From contig JAEXUW010000002.1 in NCBI GenBank assembly GCA_023439835.1, forward strand, positions 1-54,019: a DNA stretch of 54,019 nt. The letters run 5' to 3'. Source of the DNA: Bacillota bacterium (GTDB lineage Bacteria; Bacillota; Clostridia; Oscillospirales; Ruminococcaceae). The notes below the pieces were generated by a model. That model was not told the DNA's origin. It did not search any database and saw only the letters and a program-made list of their open reading frames with translations. The translations under genes were made by a program, and so were the position numbers. Position 1 is the first letter of the stretch. Each line of letters opens with the position of its first letter. Shown here in pieces: positions 1-7,770 of this stretch.

Positions 1-116
1 ACATTAATCAGGTTCTGCATTTTATCAATAACCTGCTGAAAATTCTCCCCTTCAACTCTGACTTCACCTGCTCTGGAACGCATCTGCTCCGGCGATATTC
101 TTATCTGTCCTGCCAT
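1..116 (-). CDS. WXG100 (EsxA/YukE-like) protein, N-terminal part, cut by window edge
   Basis: The reverse strand opens with an AAAGGAGAG ribosome binding site seven bases before an ATG. The 38 visible codons begin MAGQIRISPEQMRSRAGEV and continue with a helix rich in Glu, Gln and Asn. This is the typical first helix of a WXG100 protein, a small helical-hairpin substrate of type VII (ESX/Ess-like) secretion. The central WxG motif would fall just beyond the left edge, so the family call rests on the N-terminal pattern alone. Any operon partners, such as an EssC ATPase, would also lie off-window. The frame is open to the edge and uses ordinary codons. An alternative is a generic small helical protein, but the opening MxxxIxxxPEQM with an RAxE pattern makes WXG100 the best reading. 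Confidence 0.75.
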   Translation of the reverse strand, partial: MAGQIRISPEQMRSRAGEVRVEGENFQQVIDKMQNLIN

Positions 117-365
117 TACAATCTCTCCTTTGTTAATTTATTGTTAAAAAGCTATGCTTTTAACATACATTCCGTTCACATCCTAATTTCTAGACCAAAT
201 ACCACTATGTAACAGAGATATTATGTAAATAATAAATCTATTTTAACCTAATGTCAATATTTTTACTGGATAAAAATTCATATATGCCGAATTTTGTAAT
301 ATCACATGAAAGCTATAAGAATATTTATGAACATTTCATAAAAAATACACATTACGCTTTCGTAC
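117..365. other. AT-rich upstream region of the WXG100 gene, no gene seen
   Basis: This stretch is strongly AT-rich and has no open frame with a ribosome binding site. It contains a short inverted repeat close to the WXG100 start (AAAAAGC / GCTTTT near 147-162). The WXG100 promoter must lie here, but I see no convincing -35/-10 pair. Confidence 0.5.
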
Positions 366-411
366 TAACTTCACCTGCTTTTTAACGAATCTGCTCAGCG
401 ATTTATCGACG
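366..411 (-). pseudogene. Degraded copy of the WXG100 gene 5' end
   Basis: Read on the minus strand, this segment matches codons 6-20 of the WXG100 gene at 1-116. Shared blocks include GAGCAGAT, CGTT and AGCAGGTGAAGT in the same order and spacing. It has no start codon, no ribosome binding site and a frame-breaking stop. A second shorter echo (GGACA, then AAG-ATGCGTTCC with an internal deletion) lies near 468-490. I read this as a decayed tandem WXG100 paralogue, which fits the habit of WXG100 genes to occur in arrays. The match is short, so confidence is limited. Confidence 0.45.
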
Positions 412-498
412 CCCGCACTGACAGGATTTAAACCCAAAAAGATACGTTTCTAAAATGCGCTCAAACACATTTTAGGAACGCATCTTAATTTGTCCTCT

Positions 499-849
499 TT
501 AATCCACTCGCCAGATAATCTCATCCAATTCAACCCTCCTGAAGAAACTTCCTCCATCTTTCACGCTTCGGATGATAATCTTCTCCACAAATTGTTTTAG
601 GAAGGCACGGCGTTGGGTATCGGAAAGCCTATCCCAGTTCTTTTTAAAATTCAAAGCGATTTCTTGCGGCTTCACTGCCGTCGGCTCTTTTATTTCGCTC
701 AACCGTTCTAATTCAGCATTTATGACCAGTTTGTCAGCCGCCACAAGTCGTTTCATTTCTCTATAATCTTCAAACTTGATTTCATTACGAACATAACGCT
801 CCAGCGTTTCACGTTCTGAGTACCAGACCGCGTTATTTGCTTCAAACAG
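499..849 (-). pseudogene. C-terminal fragment of a large serine recombinase
   Basis: The minus strand reads FEANNAVWYSERETLERY, continues through an FEDYREMKRLVAADKL segment and ends in FLKQFVEKI and a short charged tail with a natural stop at 499. This is the C-terminal coiled-coil and tail region of the large serine recombinases (Tn4451 TnpX-like, resolvase/recombinase/DUF4368 architecture). The N-terminal catalytic domain with its serine, the recombinase domain and the zinc ribbon are all absent. Homology stops abruptly at about 850, where unrelated sequence reads on the opposite strand. It is therefore the stub of a lost mobile element and cannot be active. Confidence 0.7.
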
Positions 850-851
850 GT

Positions 852-1418
852 GTGGAAGCAGACGGTGAGCAACAGACTGTTTATGTTTTCGGAACCAGTG
901 GCAGTTGGATGAACAGTGTTGATAATGTTGAATATTTTAATCCAAGTGGAACTTATGGGAACAATGTAAAACTTATATCCACCGAGGCGTAAACTGCAAT
1001 TGGTACATATACCATCAGCTTCGAATCTCACGATAATTATTCCTCAAGTGAAACGGTTAGCCGTACCATTACGGTGCAACCATCACCCTTTGAGGAAATT
1101 GTAGCAAATGAAACTCACGTAAAAGCTTCTCATATCCTTACAACTCGTAATGCAGTAAACACAGTGCGGAATTTCTACGGTATGACAGCATTCAGCTGGT
1201 TATCTTCTATCATTCCGGGAGTGACTGAGGTTCGGGACTGGGTATTCCACATCCTTGAGATCCGTTCGGCGCTGAACCCGGTCATCGATCTGGTGGGCAG
1301 CTTCCATCCCGAAGCTATGCCCTTTAGTATGGTTGATTTTGAGTAGATTCCTCTGACTAACGGCAGACCGAAAGCGGATGTGATGACTCAGATTCACGAG
1401 TTGATTTTGAGCCTGTAG
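852..1418 (+). pseudogene. Stop-interrupted remnant of a secreted/surface repeat protein
   Basis: One plus-strand frame reads through about 190 codons with in-frame stops at 990 (TAA), 1344 (TAG) and 1416 (TAG). The first part (VEADGEQQTVYVFGTSGSW, then TYTISFESHDNYSSSETVSR) looks like a beta-rich Ig-like or cell-wall repeat. The second part (NFYGMTAFSWLSSIIPGV and IRSALNPVIDLVGSFHPEA) is a helical segment I do not recognise. There is no start codon with a ribosome binding site, and the 5' end abuts the recombinase stub at 850. This is a decayed gene fragment whose original function cannot be assigned. Confidence 0.55.
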
Positions 1419-1561
1419 AAGCTGCCCATTCCGGAGGCTTCTATTTTTTTGCTTAAAAGGATAATAAACTATACAGTAAATCCAGCAGTATTCTCCACTT
1501 GATGTTTCCGCCTTTCAGAGCTATACTACCATGATAGAATTTTACGGTTTCATTTGGTACT

Positions 1562-2065
1562 ATGAATCTAAACCTTGGAGAATATCGGCAGATATTCAGT
1601 TATTCGGGATTGGTTTTAGGATTTCAAACTTCAGGGGAAAGAAAAGACCGTATGAGCATGGCGAGTGGGCTTGAGGTGAGAGTGCCTTTTGCCGACCATA
1701 GAATTTTAGAGTACGTCTTTAATGTCCCGTGGGAAATTAAGTTTGAAAACGGCGTTGAAAAGGCACTTTTGAGAAATTCAATGTCTGATTACCTCCCCGA
1801 AAAAATACTAAACCGAAAGAAAAGTCCCTATCCCAAAACGCATAACCCCGAGTATGAAAAAATCGTTCGAAGGATGCTTGACGAGCGTATGAGCTCGAAA
1901 AAATCCATTCTCAACGAGCTTTTAAATATAAGGCAGTTTAACAGCTTTCTTGTGGCGGAAAATTCAACGTGGTTCGGTCAGCTTATGTCAAGGCCACAGC
2001 TTTTGGCGTGGCTAGTTCAGCTTGATTTTTGGTTTGAAAGCAATAGCGTCAGTTTTGTGCAGTAA
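1562..2065 (+). pseudogene. asnB: Truncated asparagine synthetase, C-terminal part only
   Basis: From about codon 25 the protein reads ERKDRMSMASGLEVRVPF, then ILNRKKSPYPKTHNPEYE. This is the distinctive C-terminal part of the glutamine-hydrolysing asparagine synthetase synthetase domain. An intact AsnB has about 600 residues. Here the N-terminal glutaminase domain with its catalytic Cys1 and the SGGxDSS pyrophosphate loop are both missing, so neither half-reaction is possible. The first ~24 codons do not resemble the family and mark the break point. No ribosome binding site precedes the ATG. A perfect intrinsic terminator follows the natural stop, so the 3' end and terminator of the ancestral gene survive. 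It is a pseudogene by 5' deletion. Confidence 0.8.
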
Positions 2066-2076
2066 GATTTTTGCAT

Positions 2077-2118
2077 CCCCCGTCAGATTCAAGAGTGAAA
2101 ATGACGGGGGGTGTTTTT
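2077..2118 (+). terminator. Intrinsic terminator after truncated asnB
   Basis: A perfect 9-bp stem (CCCCCGTCA at 2077-2085 with TGACGGGGG at 2102-2110) is followed by GTGTTTTT. It lies 12 nt after the asnB stop codon. Confidence 0.85.
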
Positions 2119-2120
2119 AA

Positions 2121-2348
2121 TTGTGGAAGAAAAGCGCGGTTGCTTTGCTTTCTTTACTTTTCTTGCTTGTGGAAGAAAAGTGCGGTTGCTTATTCTTTCT
2201 TTACTTTTCTGGCTTGTGGAAGAAAATTGAGGTCGCTTTGCTTTCTTTACTTTTCTGCTTGTGGAAGAAAAGCGAAATCTTTATGCTTTCTTTACTTTTC
2301 TTGCTTGTGCAAGAAAAGTAACAAAAGAAGCACCCTCTCGCCGAGGGC
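2121..2348 (+). repeat. Tandem ~46-bp repeat block (family A, copy 1)
   Basis: Units start with TTGTGGAAG at 2121, 2167, 2214 and 2259, and a closing TTGTGCAAG unit starts at 2305, giving periods of 45-47 bp. Each unit runs TTGTGGAAGAAAAG, then a variable GCGGTNGC, then CTTTGCTTTCTTTACTTTTC. The block ends with an inverted repeat (ACTTTTCTTGC / GCAAGAAAAGT) and a conserved tail with CACCCTCTCGCCGAGGGCT, itself a small hairpin. The same block with fewer units recurs at 10261. The short frames across it are low-complexity by-products, not genes. The units are contiguous without unique spacers, so this is not CRISPR. Confidence 0.8.
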
Positions 2349-2463
2349 TTCTGACGGTTTAGGCGCACACGATGCTTGCTTTTAGCAAGAATTTCGGTGC
2401 TAACAGTGATTAATAAAGTCTTTTTGTGAGTTTTGATGCTTTGTTTTGGTGATATTGATACGC

Positions 2464-2644
2464 TGAGTGACGGCTGCGCCGGTTTTATAACGCTGATAAA
2501 TGCGCCTCTTTCGCTTGGGTACTATTCCAACGGCTCGCCTATTTATAGGCTTGTACCTTGAAGTTGAAAGGTGACATTTGTTAGCTTTTATCACTGTCGC
2601 AAAAGATAAAACTAATTACTAATAACTATTTTCTGGCTACTAAC
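2464..2644 (+). repeat. Intergenic repeat family B, copy 1
   Basis: This ~180-bp element begins near GTGACGGCTGCGCCGGTTTT and ends with ACTATTTTCTGGCTACTAA. It is highly similar to 10543-10717 and 10806-10980 on the same strand, and partly to 15901-16005 on the opposite strand. It has no credible coding capacity. Here, as at 10 kb, it follows a family A block, so the two repeats may travel or be transcribed together. Function is unknown; a decayed mobile element or a structured RNA are both possible. Confidence 0.75.
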
Positions 2645-2686
2645 AGCACTGTCTATGTGCCTTGAAGTTGGGATTTTAACCTACAT

Positions 2687-2720
2687 AAAAAAAGATGCCG
2701 TAAATAATCTTGGCATCTTT
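2687..2720 (-). terminator. Intrinsic terminator of the kinase-phosphatase operon
   Basis: A 9-bp stem (AAAGATGCC at 2691-2699 with GGCATCTTT at 2712-2720) is followed on the minus strand by a run of seven T. It sits 9 nt after the stop codon of the PP2C gene and closes the seven-gene operon. Confidence 0.9.
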
Positions 2721-2728
2721 CTTTATAT

Positions 2729-3472
2729 TCACTTATCGATGATTATTACCGAGATATCATCATGCGAGCCACCTAAAATCGCCGCTTTGACAATCTCACC
2801 ACAGGTTTTTTCGTCAATATCACCGCTGACAAGCGCCTCAAGAGAATCAATATCCGCATAGTCATGCACCCCGTCAGAGGTGAGAACAATTCTCTCAAGC
2901 GAGCAAAACTTCTCAAACTCAAAAATCTCAAGCTTGCTTAAATAATCGGGATTTCCTCCGCCCATGCAAGCGGTGATTTCACTCTTGTTGCAGACTTCAG
3001 CGGCGTCGAGATTGCCGGACATTCTTAAAAATTCATAGGTGGTATGGTCGGCGGTGAGCTGTTTTAAATAGCCACCGAAAACGCCGAAAACCCTTGTGTT
3101 TCCCACATGAAAAATAAACGTCTTTTCGCCGTTAGATATTATTCCCGAAAGCGTTGTCGCCATACCCTCAGTTTCGGGGGAAGCTTTTGAGAGCTTAATG
3201 AGCGAATTGTTTATTATGGAAAGCTCAGCCTTTATGCTGTCGGCACTAAGCGCAATGCCAAACGGATATTCAGTCAGCCTTTTTGCGACGAATTCAGACG
3301 CTAAAGCTCCAGCAGAAGCACCGCCCACACCGTCGGCAACCGCAATGATAAACGGCGGTGAGCCAAGCTCAATTTCAGCCTCACAGTCGTCAAGGACTGT
3401 CCTGCCGATAACCAGCCTATCCTCACTAAGCGTCTTGTTCAGCCCTGTCTGTGTTTTTGAAAGAACCCTCAC
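2729..3472 (-). CDS. PP2C-family protein phosphatase
   Basis: This 247-residue cytoplasmic protein should remove phosphate from Ser/Thr residues using two divalent metals. The PPM/PP2C motifs are in order: SEDR (16-19), VADGVGG (45-51), GNTR (124-127), TSDGVHD (198-204) and GSHDDIS (235-241), which supply the metal-binding aspartates. There is no signal peptide, membrane segment or additional regulatory domain, and the length is typical of a minimal Stp/PrpC-type phosphatase. The start is a GTG overlapping the AAA+ stop codon (ATGTGA), with AGAGGTGG as ribosome binding site. It is the last gene of the operon headed by a Ser/Thr kinase, which makes that kinase and its targets the obvious substrates. 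Confidence 0.93.
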   Translation of the reverse strand: MRVLSKTQTGLNKTLSEDRLVIGRTVLDDCEAEIELGSPPFIIAVADGVGGASAGALASEFVAKRLTEYPFGIALSADSIKAELSIINNSLIKLSKASPETEGMATTLSGIISNGEKTFIFHVGNTRVFGVFGGYLKQLTADHTTYEFLRMSGNLDAAEVCNKSEITACMGGGNPDYLSKLEIFEFEKFCSLERIVLTSDGVHDYADIDSLEALVSGDIDEKTCGEIVKAAILGGSHDDISVIIIDK

Positions 3473-5349
3473 ATGCCACCTCTTTCCTCACAAAACAGCC
3501 TGTACGGCATGTTTTCTGCGTCAATGTCAAGAATTGAAACGCTGTCATTCTCAAAAATTTTGTTGTCAAACATATATCGTGAAAGCGGATTAATCAGCAT
3601 GCTTTCGACGATATTTCCTATACCGCGTGCGCCGTTAGCGATATTCCCGAGAGATTTATCATAAAGAACAGCCCTGACCTTTTCTGAAATTGTCAGCGAA
3701 ATTTTTTTGTCAAGCGCAAGCTTTTTTATGATTTTTTCAAGCTGTGCCTCTAAAATAAGCTTTGTGACCTCAGGTCTAATAAAATCAAATACAACAATAT
3801 TTTCGCCGATACGGTTTAGAATTTCAGGGCGCCCCAGCTCAAGCTTGAAATAATCCTCAATAGTACCACGAACCCTTTTTTGTATGTCGGTATAGCTCAT
3901 CTGAGGCGTGACATTCGGGATTCTTTGCCCGTCGCCGCTTTTGACAAATATGCCGAGATTACTTGTGAAAATAATGATGGACTCTGAAAAATACACAGTG
4001 TTGCCCTGTCCGTCTGTCATTCTCCCGTCCTCTAAAATCTGAAGAAACTTATCCATTACCGAGGGGTGTGCCTTTTCGATTTCGTCAAAAAGAAGAATTG
4101 AAAAAGGGTTGTTTTTAACGGCGTTTGTGAGCTGTCCGCCTGCTTCATATCCAACATATCCGGGGGGTGCTCCTAAAAGCTTCTGGTCGCTGTGACTCTG
4201 TGAATATTCGCTCATATCAAAGCGAATGCAGCAGCTTTCATCACCGAAGAGCTTTTGAGCAAGCGTCTTTGCGGTTTCTGTTTTTCCCGTTCCGGTCGGT
4301 CCGGCGAAAAACAGCACGCCCTTGGGCTTTGTTCCCGACGAATGCGAAAGCCCCGAAAGTCCCGTTACCGTCCTTTTTATAATATCAAGCGTCTTTGTGA
4401 GTGCAAAGTCCTGTCCCTTTACACGCTTTTGAAAATCGCTGTGTGCGTTTTTAAGCTCGTCAAAATCAAGCCTCTTCCAAGGATTTTCCTTAATGCCGTA
4501 TTTGTAAAGGTCAATAACATCACACATGTTTCGAATGCTTGTGCACTCGTTTTTGCAAAGCCTTCTCAATCCGTTGATTTCAGTGAAGGAGAAACCCTCG
4601 GTCAGTGCGCAAAAACGCTCCTTAATCTTTTTGAGTTCATCCTGCCTGATTGAAAAATACTCCATATCCTCGCAAAACACGTCGGCGCTGAAAAAGCTTT
4701 TGAAATTATCGCCTGAAAGAAGCTTTTCCCGCTCCTCCCTCGACGGCGGTGTAATGGTAATCACCTTTACATTAGGATTTTCGTGATAAAGCCAAGCGGG
4801 GAGGTCGTTGATTTTATTCACAGTCAGAATGAGGAGGTTTTTGAGAATACCCTCAGTCGTTTTAACGTCCTGTGCATCAAAAACCGCTTTGAGAAGCACA
4901 GTAAAGCTGTCAACAGACTCTTGACTCAAATTCTCGGGTGAAGTTATATATCTCGAAGCAAGGCTCATAACAACTGCACATGGCGTTTTGTTCTGTGAAA
5001 GTGCTTTTTGCACCATAAACGGGGCGAAGCCATGCTTTCCCGAAAAATCCGCCTTGATTTCACGTCCGTTTGCCCTTTCGTCAATAAGCTCTGAAAATAT
5101 CTCGATATAGCCTTCCTCACAGCGATTAAAAAACCCCGACATACTGTCATAAAACACAATGCTTTCATAGCCTGTATCCTTCAATGAGTAGTGAAGATAG
5201 GGCAAAAGCCTAAGAATACTTCCCTCGGGGATGCTCCCCTCAAAGGGATAGCGATAAACGTCCTGCACGTTTCCCTCAAGAATAATCATCGGCTTTATTC
5301 TGCTGAAAATTTCAAGCTCTCTGTGCCATTTTGGGAAAAATCCGCTCAT
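3469..5349 (-). CDS. ClpB/ClpA-like AAA+ ATPase with a degenerate N-terminal half
   Basis: This 626-residue protein carries one clear AAA+ module of Clp D2 type. It has Walker A GPTGTGKT (350-357), the pore-loop motif GAPPGYVGYEAGG (393-405), Walker B ILLFDEIEKAHP (418-429), sensor 1 IIIFTSN and a ClpB-type C-terminal small domain (LNRIGENIVVF, then GARGIGN). The first ~290 residues begin with IILEGNVQDVYRYP and look like a second AAA fold without a Walker A. There is no Clp N domain and no ClpB middle coiled-coil. Such ATPases thread or dismantle protein assemblies (ClpB, ClpV). It overlaps the radical SAM gene and the phosphatase gene by 4 nt each, so its substrate is probably a component of this operon. 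The ATG start has an excellent GGGGAGG site. Confidence 0.85.
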   Translation of the reverse strand: MSGFFPKWHRELEIFSRIKPMIILEGNVQDVYRYPFEGSIPEGSILRLLPYLHYSLKDTGYESIVFYDSMSGFFNRCEEGYIEIFSELIDERANGREIKADFSGKHGFAPFMVQKALSQNKTPCAVVMSLASRYITSPENLSQESVDSFTVLLKAVFDAQDVKTTEGILKNLLILTVNKINDLPAWLYHENPNVKVITITPPSREEREKLLSGDNFKSFFSADVFCEDMEYFSIRQDELKKIKERFCALTEGFSFTEINGLRRLCKNECTSIRNMCDVIDLYKYGIKENPWKRLDFDELKNAHSDFQKRVKGQDFALTKTLDIIKRTVTGLSGLSHSSGTKPKGVLFFAGPTGTGKTETAKTLAQKLFGDESCCIRFDMSEYSQSHSDQKLLGAPPGYVGYEAGGQLTNAVKNNPFSILLFDEIEKAHPSVMDKFLQILEDGRMTDGQGNTVYFSESIIIFTSNLGIFVKSGDGQRIPNVTPQMSYTDIQKRVRGTIEDYFKLELGRPEILNRIGENIVVFDFIRPEVTKLILEAQLEKIIKKLALDKKISLTISEKVRAVLYDKSLGNIANGARGIGNIVESMLINPLSRYMFDNKIFENDSVSILDIDAENMPYRLFCEERGGM

Positions 5350-5972
5350 GTTGTCCTCCCCTTAACAAGTCCCTTTTTTTCTGTGAAGCTATAAAGCTCG
5401 TCTGTGAAGCCCGCTCTGTGAATACCCACTGAAATAACGCTATTGCCTGAGGTGAAATTCTGAATTTTATTCTCGCCTGTCAAAAAAAAGTCTTCATACA
5501 AAGCCTTAAAGCTGTCATTTAGAATCTGCACAGCCTGATTTTGAGAGCCTCTTAAAAAAGCGTTTGTATTCTGGCTTTCAATATATCTTCCGTCAATTAA
5601 AACGGCGGCTTTTTCAAGAACACCGCAGACGCTTTGAGATTTCATTTCCTCAAGCTCCAAAAGCGTATAGCCCGAATAAATGAGAATATCCTTTGAAAGC
5701 TTTTCTATTTCACAAACAAGCTCAAAAAGCTCATTCGGCTGATAAAAAGGCTCGCCGCCTGTTATAGTGAAGCCGTCAATGTGGTTTTCGCCTGCGATTT
5801 TTTCAATCAGCTTTAACAGCGTCGAAACTGAAATGAGATATTTGTCGTCACTCACCCAAAGCTCGGGGTTGCTACATCCCTTGCATTTATGGGGACAGCC
5901 ACAAAGCCAAATTCCTATTCTTTTCCCAGGCCCTAAAACCTCAACGGGATATAGAATTCTCGCCACGTGCAT
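5346..5972 (-). CDS. Radical SAM activase-like 4Fe-4S protein (NrdG/PflA-like)
   Basis: This 208-residue protein contains the radical SAM cluster motif CxxxCxxC (Cys26, Cys30, Cys33 in LCGCPHKCKGC) and the SAM-binding TGGEP motif (71-75), followed by YSGYTLLEL. Length and motif spacing match the small glycyl-radical-enzyme activases such as NrdG, which use SAM to place a radical on a partner protein. No ribonucleotide reductase, pyruvate formate lyase or other glycyl radical enzyme lies in the window. Instead it starts inside the stop codon of the FHA gene (TGATG) and overlaps the AAA+ gene by 4 nt. The cluster fold is clear; the substrate is unknown and may be a protein of this operon. Confidence 0.85.
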   Translation of the reverse strand: MHVARILYPVEVLGPGKRIGIWLCGCPHKCKGCSNPELWVSDDKYLISVSTLLKLIEKIAGENHIDGFTITGGEPFYQPNELFELVCEIEKLSKDILIYSGYTLLELEEMKSQSVCGVLEKAAVLIDGRYIESQNTNAFLRGSQNQAVQILNDSFKALYEDFFLTGENKIQNFTSGNSVISVGIHRAGFTDELYSFTEKKGLVKGRTT

Positions 5973-6592
5973 CAGATAAACCTCATTATGAAATATGCTG
6001 CCTCGCTCTGCCGCTGACCGCTCACACTGTTACCGCCTAGTGCGATTTCGTCGCCGTCTTTGAGGGTTAAAGGCTCACCGGATTGAAGCTTTGTATTGTT
6101 TATGTAGGTAAAATTCGTGCGGCTCAAATTCTCGATTGAAACCGTTTCGGCGCTTACTGAAAATCTTGCGTGAATACGGCTGACAAAGGTTTTTGAGGAC
6201 AAATAATCGGACATTTCACACTCACGCCCGACGGTATGCTCACCCGAAGAAAGCTCAAAGCGAAAATTATCGCCCACTGCCTCAAGAACAGGAGATAGCC
6301 CCTGCTTTTCGGCTTCCTTTATCGGTGCAATATCAGTTATATCCTCACCGCAGGCTCCGCATTTTCGCATACTCACAGGGTTTTTATGCCCGCATTCACA
6401 GATTCTCACAGCGCCAGAAGCGCTCACCTCGGCGGCTGATTGAATCTCCTCCTCCGCAACATCCGTCATACAAACGAAGGTCAGGTCAGCCTCGCATTTT
6501 TGACATTCTAAAAGCTTGGGTGGATTTTGTTCACCGCACTCGGGGCAGATTTTGAATTTCGCCAAGTATATCACTCGTTTCTCATATAGCAT
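5972..6592 (-). CDS. Double zinc-ribbon protein with C-terminal FHA domain
   Basis: This is a 206-residue soluble protein. Two zinc-ribbon motifs come first: Cys16/19/30/33 (CPECG, CQKC) and Cys65/67/78/81 (CECG, CGACG). Residues ~100-190 form a forkhead-associated domain with the signature GR (122-123), SRIH (138-141) and a final LKDGDEIALGG strand. FHA domains bind phosphothreonine, so this should be the reader of phosphorylation made by the kinase five genes upstream in the transcript. The gene overlaps the preceding coiled-coil gene by 22 nt if it begins at the ATG at 6592. That ATG lacks a ribosome binding site, and a GTG or TTG a few codons downstream is possible. The last base of its stop is the first of the radical SAM start. 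Confidence 0.88.
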   Translation of the reverse strand: MLYEKRVIYLAKFKICPECGEQNPPKLLECQKCEADLTFVCMTDVAEEEIQSAAEVSASGAVRICECGHKNPVSMRKCGACGEDITDIAPIKEAEKQGLSPVLEAVGDNFRFELSSGEHTVGRECEMSDYLSSKTFVSRIHARFSVSAETVSIENLSRTNFTYINNTKLQSGEPLTLKDGDEIALGGNSVSGQRQSEAAYFIMRFI

Positions 6593-7749
6593 GTATTACT
6601 ATTTGTATTGGATTTTTGCTGATTATTACTCTCGGTATAATTAATATCGTAGTCGGAGGTGTTAATTATCTGAGCATAGTCTATATTAGGCTCAAGCTTT
6701 GAAATAAGCTTAGAGATATAAACTCCTCGCTTTCCAAGCCCGATTAAAAGCTTTTCATAGTCGGAACAAAACCCCTCCATCTCGGTGACAAGACTTTGCG
6801 CCTCGGCATTTGTGGGCGGTCTGTCACGGTTGTCAAGTCCGCCGATTTCCATTGTTATCTGTCCGTCTGAGGAATATGTAACGTTGACAGCGGTTGCGTC
6901 GTCGGCTGAAAAAAGCTCGCTCCTAAAGCTTTTTCCGCTTTTTTTGACGGCCGTTCTCTCACCGAAAAGCGAATAACCCATTTCCTCCATTACCTCATCA
7001 ATGCTCTGGCTTATATACTCCTGCTCACGCTTTTGAGTGAGCCTGCATTGCAAAGCGCTAACCTCTGCATCAAGCTGCTCAACACCTGAGAAGCTCACGC
7101 TCTGCTCTTCGCCCAAAAGCTTAATCAGCGTTTCATATTCTTCAAAAAGCGTGATGAAGCTTTCACATTCCTTTATCAGCGGAATAATCGTCAGCGCCTT
7201 GAAATTTTCAGAAAAAACAGCGTCGGTAATATTATGATAAGTCGCCAAGGCGGTGAGTATTTCTTTTTTTAATAGCGGTGACAAAATCCGCTCTTTAAGC
7301 TCGTCAAGCCTTGAAACAACACAGTCGTCCGCCTTTTCAACGCTTTTAGGCGCATCTATCACAGCCTTTTCAACCGGCGAATAAGCATCAATCTGCTCCT
7401 TGACATTTTTTAGTCTTTCAAATTCTGCGATAGCGACTTCTTTGATTTTATCAAGCTTTTCTCTTTCGTCAACAGCCTGCTGTACTTCATATTTGCACAC
7501 ATTTGAAATGTCACTTCTCAAAGCGTGAGCGACTTTCTTCAAATTCGCCTCAACGCTTTCTCTGTCCTTCTCGGAAAGCTTTTTTTCCAAAAGGCCCGAA
7601 AATTCGGCATAAAGCTCAGAGATTTCAGCCTTGAGCCTTGAATGAAGCTTTTTTTCTTTTTCGAGAAGCTTTTCATTCTCGACAGACCGGCACAAAAGCT
7701 CATACTGTCTTTCCGATATTCCGAAATATGCCGATTTTGGCCCGCTCAA
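6571..7749 (-). CDS. Coiled-coil protein of unknown function in the kinase operon
   Basis: I do not recognise this ~392-residue soluble protein. Residues ~15-130 are highly charged, with heptad-like stretches (KLLEKEKKLHSRLKAEISEL, LKNVKEQID) expected to form coiled coil. The middle is helical. Residues ~270-340 contain a small beta-rich segment (VNVTYSSDGQITMEIGGLD). The C-terminus is an Asn/Ser-rich low-complexity tail (SNNQQKSNTNSN). There is no signal peptide or membrane segment. An AGAGGTG ribosome binding site is well spaced for the TTG at 7749; the in-frame GTG at 7758 lies within that site and is less likely. Its position between the membrane protein and the FHA protein suggests a scaffold or structural subunit, which is inference only. 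Confidence 0.75.
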   Translation of the reverse strand: MSGPKSAYFGISERQYELLCRSVENEKLLEKEKKLHSRLKAEISELYAEFSGLLEKKLSEKDRESVEANLKKVAHALRSDISNVCKYEVQQAVDEREKLDKIKEVAIAEFERLKNVKEQIDAYSPVEKAVIDAPKSVEKADDCVVSRLDELKERILSPLLKKEILTALATYHNITDAVFSENFKALTIIPLIKECESFITLFEEYETLIKLLGEEQSVSFSGVEQLDAEVSALQCRLTQKREQEYISQSIDEVMEEMGYSLFGERTAVKKSGKSFRSELFSADDATAVNVTYSSDGQITMEIGGLDNRDRPPTNAEAQSLVTEMEGFCSDYEKLLIGLGKRGVYISKLISKLEPNIDYAQIINTSDYDINYTESNNQQKSNTNSNTCYMRNE

Positions 7750-7770
7750 TAAAAACACCTCTGTTATTTT

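Noticed and set aside
1562..2065. Treating the asparagine synthetase frame as a functional small gene
   Set aside because: The glutaminase domain and the pyrophosphate loop are missing and no ribosome binding site precedes it.
2121..2330. Possible CRISPR array
   Set aside because: Units follow one another directly and differ by scattered substitutions; there are no unique spacers, and no cas genes lie nearby.
2071..2385. Two overlapping plus-strand frames of 66 and 104 codons
   Set aside because: They cross the 46-bp tandem repeats, give low-complexity Lys/Phe/Leu protein in more than one frame, and lack a ribosome binding site.
4167..4653. Overlapping plus-strand frames opposite the AAA+ gene
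   Set aside because: The minus-strand frame has full AAA+ motifs; the opposite frames are arginine/phenylalanine-rich shadows without start signals.
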